64,000 bases of DNA, taken from NCBI GenBank assembly GCA_026120185.1, contig JANUWF010001176.1, positions 5,961,501-6,025,500 on the forward strand, given 5' to 3'. Position numbers and translations under genes: made by a program. This document shows, in pieces, positions 1-11,919 of the stretch. Numbering within the stretch: position 1 is the first letter of the stretch; every line of letters starts with the position of its first letter. The notes beneath the pieces are model-generated. The model was given only the letters and a program-made list of their open reading frames with translations. It was not told the DNA's origin and did no database searches. This DNA is from Voacanga thouarsii. Lineage: Eukaryota > Streptophyta > Magnoliopsida > Gentianales > Apocynaceae.

Positions 1-1896
1 AGATCATATACCACGACCACATGTTCATCTCGCTAATAAACACCATTAAACTTTACTTTCGACATCAAGGGTGGGTATTCCCTTACCTTGCAACAACTGG
101 GTAATGAGGTCTCGATTCTCCTATGGTGATCGTCCCGAGTTCGCTTGAGAAGAAGAGAAAAGCTACCTTATTTGCTTCTCTTGACCGAAAATTAAAGAAG
201 AAGATGAAATCAGCCTCTATGGGGCGTGATTTAAGGGAAGAAGAAGGAGAAAAGAATCATTAGAGAAAACGGCATCAAGAGGTTGAGAGAATTTTTGCTT
301 ACCTTAAAGTGTGTTCGATTTTTTCTTAGAATAGTTCTTGAGTTTTTGAAAATTTGCAGAAAGAAGTTGCTGAAATTTTTGTGTAGAATGGAGAGGGTAG
401 ACGGTTGCTATGATTTAGAGTTGGAGAAGATTGGTTTAGGGTTAGATGGTGATGTTTAGAAAGACTCCTAATGGCTTTAGGTTTCTTGGACAGCAAGGGC
501 GAAAATTTCAGCTTGTGATGTCTCTCCTTGCTGCCGATTTTAGGTGAGTTTAAGGGGAAATAATAATCTGCAATTTGCTCCCCTAGGCTGGCCGAAATAA
601 TTCTCAAGAGAAGGGTTGAGGGTGTTCAGAATTTTGGGCCAAATAAGGAAGAGTTTGTGTGGATTTTGGTGACTGAAAATCTTGTGCAAGCTGTGCGAAA
701 ATTCTGTGCAAGAATAACAAGTTTTGGACTGTTTTGGCTGCTGTAGTTCTGCCAAAATTTCCAGAGGAAAATTAAGGGTTTTGGGTGCTGGAAATATCTT
801 GATTAGCTGGGGTTTTTTGGTGGGTTGTGTGTGCAGAATTTCGGTCGGATTAGGTGTGCAAGGCTGACCGAAATTCCTTGCACAAAGCTGCCGAAAATCC
901 TGTGTACAAGCTGGACGAATTTCAGTGATTTTGTGTGAATAAAATTTTGGTTTTGTGCAGCTAGGGTAACCTGAATTGATGAGGAGTATTTAGGTGCTTT
1001 GAGCTAGGGTTTGGAGAGTTGGATTGCACTTAAGGAGTGCTGGAATTTCGGACAGTTTGTGTTGACACAAAGCTGCCGAAATTCTGCTAGGATAAGGAAG
1101 AAAATCCTAGTTGAATTTAGATTGAAATAAAAGTCTGATTTGCTAAGGGATTTAGGATAAGATCTCCTAGCTTTGGAAGAGTTTGAGTTGAGCTAAAGTT
1201 CCTCCAAGAAGTGGCGGCACAATCTGGAATTTTTTTCCAGATTTTTAGCTAACATCCTATGATTAAAATCAATAAGGTTTCCTACTAGGAAAAGGACTCT
1301 TTAATTCCAACTATCCATGGTAACATCCATTAAGCTAAAATGAAGCTGGAATTTTATTTATTAGCTAAGGTTTTTCGAAAATCCTAAAGGATAAAGGCTG
1401 GAAATTACAAGTGAACTTTATTCACATCAAAGTCCTTAAATTTAGGGAATAAACATAGAGACTTATTTCCTTGGAATAATGACACTAAAATTTCTCTAGG
1501 TTTGCTAGATCTTTTTCGGCCAAAACATGGAAACTCTAAGGAAAGGAATTTTCAAGAAGAGAACCTAACTTCACAAAAAGTAGGATTCGAACTCGGGTCA
1601 CCAAAGGAAATCACCAACCTCCCCGCTATTCCAAAACAACTCCAATACTAATTTTTTCCACAATCAGTTCTCATTACCCTAATACTCATCCTTCCAAATC
1701 TTTGACCAAACCCCCTTATCCAAATCTTTAACAACACCACTATTTCACATCAATTAATTCAAATGCAAGAGCAACAGAAAAATTCACATGCGTCCATGCA
1801 AATAAAATAATTCTAAGCTACCACATAAAATTCGAAATGCTATGCAATGCATGACTTATCCCCATAGTCAAAGTTGGTTTTGGGCGGGGTATTACA
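1..1896 (-). mobile_element. Partial LTR of an LTR retrotransposon (Gypsy-like?), cut by the window edge
   Basis: Read on the minus strand, this begins TGTAATACCCCGCCC at 1896 and runs off the left edge. A TG start followed by a pyrimidine-rich TAATACCCC-type opening is familiar from plant Gypsy LTRs, and the tract carries no convincing reading frame. Inside it, a degenerate motif around GCCGAAATTC next to TGCAAGCTG recurs between about 590 and 1080, as LTR U3 subrepeats do. The right boundary is abrupt: at 1897 recognisable Copia-A LTR sequence starts mid-element, so this LTR probably inserted into, or recombined with, that older LTR. The superfamily is inferred from the termini only, since no internal domain is visible. 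Confidence 0.5.
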
Positions 1897-3106
1897 AGGG
1901 CCGCCTATGGGATGGATATTAGGTACATCGTGAGATAAATAGAAGTAGTTGAGAGGGTCAATAAAGGATTCACCACTCCTAATAGTAAGAGCGAATATCT
2001 TATGGCCACTTGTAGGAATTACTACTCGAGAAGTCCTTGGCCAAGGCGATTGTGTATTGAAAATAGTTCCAATTGATACACATCTAGAGTAATGGATTCC
2101 TGGTACAAGTATTATTATATTCGGGCCAAAATTAATATATATTCTGGAGGGAGTTGGCACAAATTCCGTGCTCCAAACCGAATGAGATATTGTAGGTGAA
2201 ATGAGTTAATTGCACTATAGTTTGTTATTGAAGGGTTCATGTCAGGACACTTGACTTCCTGAACTCTTGGGTGGTCATGATGTGTTGTTAGATACCGCTT
2301 ATGATCTAGGAATATGGGTTTATTAATTGTTGAATTAATACACCAATCCTGATTAGAATTAATAGGATTAGTTCTAATTAATTATAGATTATTAATCTCA
2401 AAGATGCTTGGATTAATTCAAATTCTCTACCAATTGACTGGGAAACCTAATAGGTCACCACAATAGAGAATTGTATACTCAAGATGTTATTTGATAATAT
2501 AGTGGGTTAATTACGAGAAAGAGAAGTTGTTGTCGTCAAATTATAATTAGTTATAATTTATGGTCTACATTATAATTGTGAGAACTTGATGTTTCCAATT
2601 ACATTTAGGGAATTCTACTTGTTTTAGAATCGTGAGTTGGAGTATTTTTTCAGCGAATTTTCGTGTAACATAGAGATGCTTCACACGAAACCCTAACTAA
2701 GTGTAAGACACGAAATACAACTCTCCAAAACAACTTCTTCCTCTTCTCTCTCTCTCTCGTTTTTCCTAAAACAAGAAGAACCCTAGCCGCCATCTTGTTT
2801 CTGCTAGCACAGAAAATCTTGGTGCTTGAGTGTATCCTCTGTGTGGATTTCTATTAAGAGATAATCACACACTGTGATTATAATGGTTAGACGTTCAACT
2901 CTCGTAGTGTTTGATCAAGAGGATTGCTAGATCGCGGCTCGACTTGGAGAATGAAAATTTTATTTTCCACACAATCAAAGAAAGGTAAAAAGTTGTTACC
3001 TTTGTTATCTTTATGTCTTGTTTTCCACATATATGTGGATCTTGAGATGGTATTTCATTCTTATTTTTTTGCTGCGTCATATATGATATGAGTGAGATAC
3101 CTAACA
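1897..3106 (+). mobile_element. Copia-A family LTR, 5'-truncated, plus orientation
   Basis: This matches, in inverted orientation, the segments 7337-8062 and 9849-9960 of the right-hand LTR. It ends GAGATACCTAACA at 3106, equivalent to the LTR end next to the primer binding site at 7337. It starts inside the LTR at GGGCCGCC, so the first ~500 bases of U3 are missing. A CT-rich run near 2739-2758 and the conserved block around GATTATAATGGTTAGACG correspond to R/U5. It is oddly placed: after CCTAACA a plus-strand element should show a primer binding site, but here the antisense pol of Copia-A follows directly. Confidence 0.75.
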
Positions 3107-5679
3107 AACCCTTCACCACTAGTCGTGCTTTATAGGTAACTACGTTACCATTTATGTCCATTTTCTTCTTGAAAATCCATTTGTACTCAATAGATTTAAT
3201 TCCTTTCGGTGGATCAATCAAAAATCCATACTTGGTTGTCGTACATGGAATCCATCTTTGATTTCATGGCCTCAAGCCATTTGCCAGATTCTGAACTGTT
3301 CAGAACATTCTTGTAGATAGTAGGCTCATCTTCATCTATAAGCAATACGTCATTGTGGTCACTAATGAGAAATCCATATCTCTCAGGTGTCACACGTATC
3401 CTACTTGACCTACGTGGATCTTGTGTAGTAGAAAGTTCATCTATTCTCTCAATAGATGTGGGATCATACGGTTGATCATTGTTTGTTTGATCTTCTTGAA
3501 CTTCACTAAGTTCAATTTTACTCCTACTATCCCCATTGAGCATGTGCTCCTTCTCTAAGAAGATGACATGCTTCAAAACAAACACTTTGTTTTTAGAGGG
3601 TAGGTAGAAGTAATATCCAAAAGATTCTTTCGGATATCCCACAAACAAACACTTGTCAGACTCACTATCAATTTTTTTTTTTTACTGTGGCCTTTTGACA
3701 AAGGCAGGATAACCCCATACTCGCAAGTGAGATAACTTTGGTTTCTTACCAAAGAACATCTCAAATGAGGTAGAATCAACTGATTTTGTCGAAACTCTGT
3801 TTAGTATATAAACAGAAGTCTCTAGTGCATACCCCCAAAACGATTTTGGTAGGTCTGCAGAAGCCATCATGGTCCGTATCATGTCTAGAAGGGTTCGATT
3901 CCTTCTCTTAGATACACCATTATGTTAAGATGTATTTGGTGGAGTCTATTGAGATAATATCCCATTATCTCTAAGATAACTCAGAAACTCTTGGCTCAAG
4001 TATTTTCCTCCTTGATCAAATCTTAGAGTCTTAATACTTTTGCCAAGTTGTTTCTCTATTTCATTCTTGAAGTTTTTGAACTTATCAAAGGCCTCAAATT
4101 TGTATTTCATTAAATACAAATACCTGTATCTTGAGAAATCATCGATAAAAGTTACGAAATAGTTATAACCTCCTCTTACTTGTATTGATATTGGGCCACA
4201 TACATCAGAATGTATGAGTTCTAATAACTCCTTGGCCCGTACTCCTTTTCTTGAAAAAGGAGTTTTAGCTATTTTACCTAGTAAACAAGACTCGCATGTA
4301 CTATATAATTTATAATCAAATTACCCTAAGTCATCAAGCTTGTGTAACTTAGAAACACGATTTTCGTTTACATGATCTAAATGACAATGCCATAAGTAAG
4401 ATGTGCTAGAGTTATCTATTTTAGGTTTCTTATTGTTTATATTGAGAATTGGATTATCCAAGTCTAGAACATATAAACCATTAACCAGAGTTGCTGAACC
4501 ATAATGAATATCATTCAATGAAAAAGAACAACATTTATTCTTAAATATCAAATGAAATCCATTTAAGTCTAAACATGCAACTGAGATAATGTTTTTCATT
4601 AAAACTAGTACATAATAATAGTTTTGTAATTCTAGAATTAATCCCGAAGGCAGGTTCAGCTCGTATGTCCCCACAGCAAGTGCAGCAACCTTTGCCCCAT
4701 TTGTAGTACATAGGTCCACGTCACCTTTCTCTAGCCTTCTACTGCCCTTTAGTCCCTGCAAGTTATTGAACAAATAAGATCTACATCCGGTATCTAATAC
4801 CCATATCTCATTTCTAAAGGCAATATTTATCTCAATCATAAATATACTCGGAGTAGAAATAGAAGTGTTTATAAGCTTCTCCTTCTGCTTCTTGTCCTTA
4901 ACGGTCTCCAAGTAGGCCTTCCAATTGCGCCTCTAATGGCCCATCTTACCACAATGATGGCATGGGCCCTTGGTAGCAGCGTCCTTCTTCGTCACACTAC
5001 ATTTGTGCTTCATGGGAACCTTTTTCTTCTTTTGAACTTTCTTCTTAGAAGAAGATTCTACCATTAAAATTGCATTGAAATCCTTCTTCATGGTGGACTC
5101 CGCAGTTTTGAGAATATTAATTAACTCAGGAATGGTGGACTCAATCTTGTTCATCTGATAGTTAATCACAAATTGTGAGAAACTATTAGGCAAAGATTGC
5201 AGAATTAAGTCAATACTTAAGTTATGGTCCATCGTGAATCCGAGTGATCCAAGCTTCTCTATCAAGCCTAGCATCTTTAGCCCATGATTGGCCACAGAAG
5301 AATCCTATGCCATTTTGTAATGGAATAGTTACTTCGAGATCTCATATCTCTCAATTCTGGCTTGGGTATCAAATAGCTCTCAAAGATGTAGTATAATCGA
5401 TTGAGAATCTATATGCTCGTGCTGTTTTTGTAGCTTGGGAATCATAGATGCCAGCATAATACATGATGTTGTATCACTATCCATCTTGTGCTTTATATGG
5501 GCAGTATGCTCATCAACATGAGCATCTTAAGCTGGTGGTAGCGGAATAGGAGCATCTAACACGTAGAGCAACTTTTTCGATTTGAGAACGATTCTCAAAT
5601 TTTTATACTAGTTGAGGTAGTTTGATTCATTTAACTTATTAGTTTTCAAGATGCTACATAGGTTTAGGTTTGGTGACAT
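3107..5679 (-). pseudogene. Copia-A gag-pol remnant, truncated in reverse transcriptase
   Basis: Minus-strand Ty1/copia polyprotein broken by stops and frameshifts. Gag starts with ATG at 5679 (MSPNLNLCSILKTNKLNESN) and reaches a zinc knuckle, CHHCGKMGH, near 4933. Protease and the following domain lie at 4911-4321 with the altered active site VLDTGC (usually DSGA), then HCHLDH of the integrase zinc-binding region. Integrase continues to WGYALETSVYILNR and HLRVWGYPA at 3882-3682. The linker and first reverse-transcriptase block occupy 3648-3110, ending YKWIFKKKMD, then KARLVVKG. The YVDD motif, RNase H and the polypurine tract are absent: coding stops at 3110 against an LTR in the opposite orientation. 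It is a non-functional fossil by any reading. Confidence 0.88.
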
Positions 5680-7319
5680 GATGCAAGCGTCCTAGATGTA
5701 AAGATAGAGAGGATTAGCTATTGTATATGCATATGAAATGCAAATAATTAGGATTTTAATTAGGCGCATTTTTACTCCACTATTTTACTCAAACCAATAG
5801 CCCCCACTACTGATTTGGGAAAGCCTGTTGGAAGCTTTCTTAGTGGACCAGTATCAAGAATTTAATTAAACCTGACCGGGATAAAAAAATTTAGTTAAAC
5901 CTGACCCATTAATCAGGAATTTAACTCCATAGATTGAACATGCCCGATGTCAAGTAGGCTTGGGTTTGCCCAACAACCTAGTCTCAAAAAAGGATTCTCG
6001 TTCTTACTATATTAACGGAACGAATTAGGTTTAATATTAATTGAGGGATTTGTTCATTTTAGTGATTTCAACAAATGACATGCATAAAAATCAATAAATC
6101 ACATAATTGATAATCATGGTAATAAAGCGATTACGTGGTATGGTTATGGACTTTACCCTAAATTAATTTCTTTGAGCCATAAAAGAAATTAATATAGTTA
6201 ACCCTATGTGTTCATGCATGATTTAAGTAGAAGGTCTTACCTTCTCGCCTTGTTTTGGTTGCCATCTCCAAAATAGAATAATTCTACTTATATCTAACCT
6301 ATGTAAACTAATGACATAATTTTCTAAAGAGGGAAAACCTCGAGTTACATTCGAGGGGAGTTAGATAAGAAGAGAATTACATAAGAACTTTAAAGAAGGC
6401 AGGACACACAAGCCCTATTTCATTAAAAAAAAATCAAAATTGTAAAATGCATGAACAAATATAATTGATTTTAGTCCATAACCATCTACCATGCCATTAA
6501 TTATGCTTCAACAAAATAAACATATAATATTTATTATTCTAAAGTCGCTATTTTGGAAAAATAAAACAAATTCTAAAATCAATATTTTAGAAAAATACAT
6601 CAATTTTAAATTTTCAAAATCATTATTTTGAAAAATAAAATTGTTTGTCTCAAAACTAATTTTGAGAAAATGCTTTTGGGTCCCGTCTCTCATCAAATGA
6701 GATTTTTCCCTTTCAAAATTCTTTTTCAGATTTTTTTTAAATGGCTGGAACGTCGCAAAAAATAGAGTAGAACCGGCGCTGGTTATGAGCCGGAGCCAGA
6801 GCCGGCTGTGGTCAGGTTTTAAGAAAAAATTTTCCATAAACGATTTCTGGACGTTGCAAAACAGCATAGAATCGGTGCCGGTTTAGAAGCCAGAGCCGGC
6901 GCCGGTTGTAGTTGGGAAGAGGTGGTGATTTTTGAAAATTTTTTCAGAAATAATTTCTAGAGCCCTTATCTTCTACAATGGTTTAGTGAGAACAATTCTC
7001 AACAGAATTTTTTGTTTTGAAGCTAAAAACAACAACCAATTTGTTAGTTTAAACAAAACAAAATAGAAAATTAGGATGAAATGGAAAGCAACAACCATGT
7101 TCAAGAAAATGTTTTTCTGTAAAAACCTTTCAACACATAAAGAAAACATTTTTTGAAATATGTTGTAATTATTACACAATCATATTATGCTACAGACCTA
7201 ACCCATAATGCTCAAAATGATTTCGATTCGGGTGAAAACAGTTTTCACAGTGAACAAAGACATACACGATTACATGAAACAACTTCCACACAAAAACAAT
7301 ATCTACAAACCACACATAA
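5680..7319 (-). other. Copia-A untranslated leader with GC-rich blocks
   Basis: This 1.6 kb stretch lies between the primer binding site (7320-7336) and gag (5679), read on the minus strand. It is AT-rich except for 6735-6915, where blocks such as GCCGGCGCCGGTT and ACCGGCGCTGGTT occur twice, about 100 bases apart. I see no gene in it: the open frames at 6508-7179 are low-complexity and Phe/Leu-rich, as expected of chance frames in AT-rich DNA. Confidence 0.6.
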
Positions 7320-8950
7320 CCTGGCTCTGATGCCACTGTTAGGCATCTCACGCATATCATATATGGCGCAGCAGAAAAATAAGAATGAGATACCAACCCA
7401 GGATCCGCATACGTGTGTAAAACGTGACATAAAGAAAACAAAAGTAACAACTTTACCTTTCTTTGAGCGTCTGAAAAACAAAATTTTTCCTTCTTCAAAT
7501 CTAGGCGCGATCTAGCAATCTTCATGATCAAACACCACGAGAGTTGAATATCCAACCACTATAATCACAGTGTGCGATTATCTCTAACAAAAATCCACAC
7601 GGAGGATCACACTCAAGTACCAAGATGTTTTTGTACTAGCATAAACCAAAGTGACAGCTAGGGTTAGGGTTTTTCATTTCCTCTTTGCTGAAGAAAAACG
7701 AGAGAGAGAGAGAAGAGAAGGTTTTTCCAGCTATTGGTTTTCGTGAATCACCCTTCCACATTACGGTTTTGTGCATATCCCCTTTATGTCACGAAAATCA
7801 CTGAAAACTGAGAATTCTAAAATAATTAGAATTCCCTAATTGTAATTGGAAACATTAAATTCTCACAATTATAATTTGGCACATAAATTATAACTAATTA
7901 TAATTTGACCATAACAACTTCTTTTTCTCGCAATTAACCCCACTATGTTATCAAATAACATCTTGAGTATATAATCATCTATTGTGTGTGACCTATTAAG
8001 TTTCCTAGTCAATTGGTAGCGAATATGAATTAATCCAAACGTCTTTGAGATTAATAATTGATGCATATTTATTTGGGTATAAAATCATATAAAAATAAGC
8101 ACATTCCCAATCACGTTTAAATTAATCTACAAACCACACATAACCTGGCTCTAATGCCACTGTTAGGCATCTCATGCATATCATATATGGTGCAGCAGAA
8201 AAATAAGAATGAGATACCAACCCAGGATCCGCATACGTGTGTAAAACGTGACATAAAGAAAACAAAAGTAACAACTTTACCTTTCTTTGAGCATCTAAAA
8301 AACAAAATTTTTCCTTCTTCAAATCTAGGCGCGATCTAGCAATCTTCTTGATCAAACACAACGAGAGTTGAATATCCAACCACTATAATCACAGTGTGTG
8401 ATTATCTCTAACAAAAATCCACACGGAGGATCACACTCAAGTACCAAGATGTTTTTGTGCTAGCATAAACCAAAGTGACAGCTAGGGTTAGGGTTTTTCA
8501 TTTCCTCTTTGCTGAAGAAAAATGAGAGAGAGAGAGAGAGAAGAGAAGGTTTTTCCGGCTATTGGTTTTCGTGAATCACCCTTCCACATTACGGTTTTGT
8601 GCATATCCCCTTTATGTCACGAAAATCACTGAAAACTGAGAATTCTAAAACAATTAGAATTCCCTAATTGTAATTGAAAACATTAAATTCTCACAATTAT
8701 AATTTGGCCCATAAATTATAACTAATTATAATTTGATCATAACAACTTCTTTTTCTCGCAATTAACCCCACTATGTTATCAAATAACATCTTGAGTATAA
8801 AATCATCTATTGTGTGTGACCTATTAAGTTTCCTAGTCAATTGGTAGCGAATATGAATTAATCCAAACGTCTTTGAGATTAATAATTGATGCATATTTAT
8901 TTGGGTATAAAATCATATAAAAATAAGCACATTCCCAATCAAGTTTAAAT
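7303..8950. repeat. 824-bp tandem duplication (LTR-B tail + Copia-A U5 + primer binding site)
   Basis: Bases 7303-8126 are repeated nearly unchanged from 8127 to about 8950. Each copy holds, in plus order, CTACAAACC leader sequence, the primer binding site complement, the Copia-A LTR from TGTTAGGCATC to TTAATAATTGA, and a tail of LTR-B (TTGATGCATATTTATTTGGG to AAATTAA). Small differences include a longer GA run at 8525-8541 in the second copy. As the unit includes both the LTR-A/LTR-B junction and the primer binding site, duplication followed formation of the chimeric LTR. Confidence 0.9.
7320..7336 (-). promoter_or_regulatory. Primer binding site (initiator tRNA-Met type) of Copia-A
   Basis: Minus strand GTGGCATCAGAGCCAGG directly follows the LTR end CCTAACA. 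It differs by one base from the usual plant TGGTATCAGAGC, which pairs with the 3' end of initiator tRNA-Met to prime minus-strand DNA synthesis. A second copy sits at 8144-8160 because of the 824-bp duplication. Confidence 0.85.
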
Positions 8951-10472
8951 TAAAACGTTAACCCCAAATTACACATATGAGCAAGCAAACTCATCATTAA
9001 CATAGCATAGGGTTCAAACGAGTGTCGATCCTCAAGGAACAAGTATGCATTAATCCCTTTTCTTTTATTTTTTAACCGACTCAATAAAGTGAAAAGGAAA
9101 TAAAAAGGAAAATAAAATAAAAATATATACATGTCAAGGATAGAGAATTATGTAACTCAAACCATTGTTTTGACAAACATGATCTCAAAGTACCTAATCA
9201 TTATCATAACTAATTATTCCCTAGGCATCACGAAGGATTAAAGTAGATACTTCTATGGTCAATTCATGAAATCACTATCTTGTAGATAAATTAGCATCAC
9301 TTGGTCTGTCTCAACTAATTTACCCAAAAGACGCATTAAACACAATCCTTGATTAAATTTCCTTGGTTTGGCAAATTTAAAGCATGAAATTAATCAATGA
9401 ATCCTTGGTCTGGCAAACATTAATTAACTATTAATTACTCAATCCTCAGCAATTAACCCTCTTGGTCTAGTAAGTTAATAGTCAATAAATATGAAATCAA
9501 TAAATTGAAATCACCATCAACCTCTTTGGTCTAGCAAGTTAATGAAAAGAAACAATCAATTAATCTCGTAATAAGCACAAGTAATTAAATACCAAGAAAA
9601 ATAATAAACTAATCAAAAGATCAAATAACTCTAAAAATTATGAATACCTAAAACAATGTCAAATTACAATAAAAAATTAAAACATCATTGTTCAAGAAAA
9701 GAAAACAAAGGAAAGAAATAGATACTCATAAACAAGCCTTATTCTTCTTCCTTTGAAGACCCTCTTGTACAATCCTCCTTGAACTATTTATCTCGAGAAA
9801 ATATTGATGATGCACTCTAAAATAAATCTAAGTCTCTACATTGTGCACCCTTACTATTAGGAGTGGTGAATCCTTTATTGACCCTCTCAACTACTTCCAT
9901 TTACCTCACGATGTACCCAATATCCATCCCATAAGCGGCCCTCGATCTGGCTCCAGAGATTGGAATCAAAGCACAATGCTCAGCAAACAAAGTACCTTGG
10001 AGATATCAAGTCTAAGGATACTTGCACGTTTGCTATATTGAGATTATTTCACTAGCATTAAATAGTTATCCATGTGATTATCTCATAGCTAAGTCATCCA
10101 ATGAACTTGTTCCATTAACAAGCATCCACGTGTTAACTTTGAGTATCTCAATACTCACGGATATAAGAACCACCGCCTGATCAAATCAGAAAGTCTAACA
10201 CATGCTAATTTTAACGCATTAATAATGTCCAGTCTCATTAATACTACGACTAGGGACTATTTAAGTACTAACACTATACAGTGTAGTAGGAATCTCATAT
10301 CATGATCTCTATCGTGATTTTCTTAACACAGTGTTGTACTATGGACTTTATCTAACAGTTATATTACATAAAAGTAAACAAAAGAAACTATAAGATAAAT
10401 AATGTCTTTTATTAAAATAAAATGTATCATATACAACATACAAGTGATTGCCTCTAGGGCAAAACACTAACA
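7337..10472 (-). mobile_element. 5' LTR of Copia-A, chimeric with LTR-B and internally duplicated
   Basis: On the minus strand the LTR starts TGTTAGTGTTTTGCCC at 10472 and ends CCTAACA at 7337, next to the primer binding site. Bases 10472-9849 are its U3, shared with the start of the left copy near 1897-1990. Bases 9848-8887 are not Copia-A but a piece of LTR-B. Bases 8886-8161 return to Copia-A R/U5 and are duplicated at 8062-7337. The roughly 400 bases that occupy this place in the left copy (about 1991-2388) are missing, so LTR-B sequence has replaced part of Copia-A rather than simply interrupting it. Confidence 0.8.
8887..9848 (-). mobile_element. LTR-B fragment lacking U3
   Basis: This matches the complement of 36949-37932 (the longer solo LTR-B) and part of 45083-46593. 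Read on the minus strand it begins GGTGCACAATGTAGAGAC and ends at the LTR terminus ATGCATCA at 8887. Everything upstream of a point about 34 bases after the LTR-B TATA box is missing, and Copia-A U3 takes its place. It holds recurring phrases such as CTTGGTCTGGCAAA that form loose internal repeats. No coding capacity is seen. Confidence 0.8.
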
Positions 10473-10609
10473 CTGTACCTTGCCTTTGTTTAAGATTCTA
10501 GTGCATTTTCAGAGCCAAAATACCTGCAAGGAATGTCCAGGTGAAAATTGTAATGACATTGGGAATTACACCTCTACCAAAACCAAAAACTAATAAAACA
10601 AAGGTATAC

Positions 10610-10700
10610 CTGTTACAAAAACCATGGTTTGTCTACAAAGGTAACAATAGGAAAACCATGGTGGTCAGCATATTTTATCATCCGCAAGGCCTTTCTGTAG
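10610..10700 (-). pseudogene. CAC3: Exon remnant of plastid acetyl-CoA carboxylase carboxyltransferase alpha subunit
   Basis: After an acceptor ending GCAG (10701) the minus strand reads YRKALRMIKYADHHGFPIVT, then FVDKPW, and meets a donor GTATAC at 10604-10609. This is the carboxyltransferase alpha signature (YADHHGFPIVTFIDTPGA in the family), the subunit that with beta-CT moves the carboxyl group to acetyl-CoA in plastid fatty-acid synthesis. The usual TPG is KPW here and the frame ends in a stop just before the donor, so it is a decayed fragment. A second scrap at 11099-11136 fits the preceding exon. Next exons on the left are lost where Copia-A begins at 10472. Confidence 0.85.
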
Positions 10701-11098
10701 CTGCATGGAACATTAGCAATTCATTTGTAAGTGATCTTCCATATTCCTTTGTCAAAGTTAAGCTACTAACTATGAAAGGGAAATTCAATTCAAGAAAATT
10801 TGCAGAACACCAAATAGCGTCCAACCAAGAAAGAATGTTTTGATTCTGTCCTAGAAATAGAACAAAGAATTTATGGAAAAGCACTGAAGCCCGTAGGTGG
10901 CATGACATATTGAAGTTCACCGTAAATGCATAAGATAAACAAACATAAAGCTGGACTATTTAAACTAATTCTTTTGAAATACCATACACCTCTAATTCTC
11001 TGTTGTAGAGAATGTTTGATTAGCTAATTACCTACTTGATGAATTTGTTAGTTCACAATAAAATATTGTGATCATCAAAAGATGATTCTGAAACTCAC

Positions 11099-11136
11099 CC
11101 ATGAGGAGTTGGCAGCTTCTTCCCATGAGTGAAGAA
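11099..11136 (-). pseudogene. CAC3: Probable upstream accA/CAC3 exon scrap
   Basis: Acceptor ACAG, then minus-strand FFTHGKKLPTPH, then donor GGTGAG. In the family, NFGMPTPHG directly precedes the YRKALR exon, so LPTPH followed by a donor is at the right place and in the right order. Only about five residues match clearly, so the call rests mainly on its neighbour 400 bases downstream. Confidence 0.5.
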
Positions 11137-11919
11137 CTGTTGAAACCATAGAGTACAAGTTTCCATTAATTATGAGTGATATAGGATGACACATTTGACA
11201 ATAAATAGCTAGTTAAAGATTATTTCCTGCACAAATTTTTCTTGTAGAACCTCCTTTCAGATGTAGATGTCCGTTTTAATTGGGTGCAAGTGCAATATGT
11301 GCTCAACAGGCAGATGTTTCTCTATATCTGCATTCCAGATTGATTTAGTTTGCAGGAAATTACTGTGCTCATGAGGAAGCACCAAGCAAGTAAGCTGCAT
11401 AAGTGAGAGTGCAAACGAAATCATGAATAAATCTATGTGGAAAATGATTGGTGAATAGGGCTCATGGTCTAAATGAAGAAACAATAGCATAAGAAGTCAA
11501 CACATCAGCAAGCAGAAATACGTTATCTTTTACATTGCAATCACTTCAGCCTATTGAGTAGATGTTGCAGTACCTACAAATAGCAGCTTCAAATTGCCAA
11601 ATTATCTCTAATAGATAGAGATGTCCTAGCAATAGATAAAGACTTTAATTTTATGTCCTATGAAGAACAGAGAACCACAATACATACAGAGTTCTTTTCC
11701 TATTCAATAGGCCAATATCTCCTATATTAACAATTACCAAAGAGAACACTTCAAAGAATATATTTGCCTGAAAGGCATTCAAATTTGTCGAAGCATTCAC
11801 AAAAAAACAAACATTAAATTTCATTCAGTAAGGTACCAAAAAAATAGGTCAATAATAGTTAAGAAGATTGAAAATATATTTTTTGAATCTTAAGACCCCT
11901 TAATAGTAGCTTTTTATAC
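11137..11919. other. Intron-like spacer with one unidentified exon-like frame
   Basis: The stretch is AT-rich and mostly featureless. At about 11400-11265 on the minus strand an acceptor TTATGCAG is followed by an open frame containing CLVLPHEHSNFLQ and HLPVEHILHLHP that ends in a stop. It might be a captured exon, but I do not recognise it and it may be chance. Confidence 0.3.

Noticed and set aside
7153..8339. Duplicate plus and minus frames near 7190-7555 and 8117-8379
   Set aside because: They are chance frames in the duplicated LTR U5; their only similarity is to each other.
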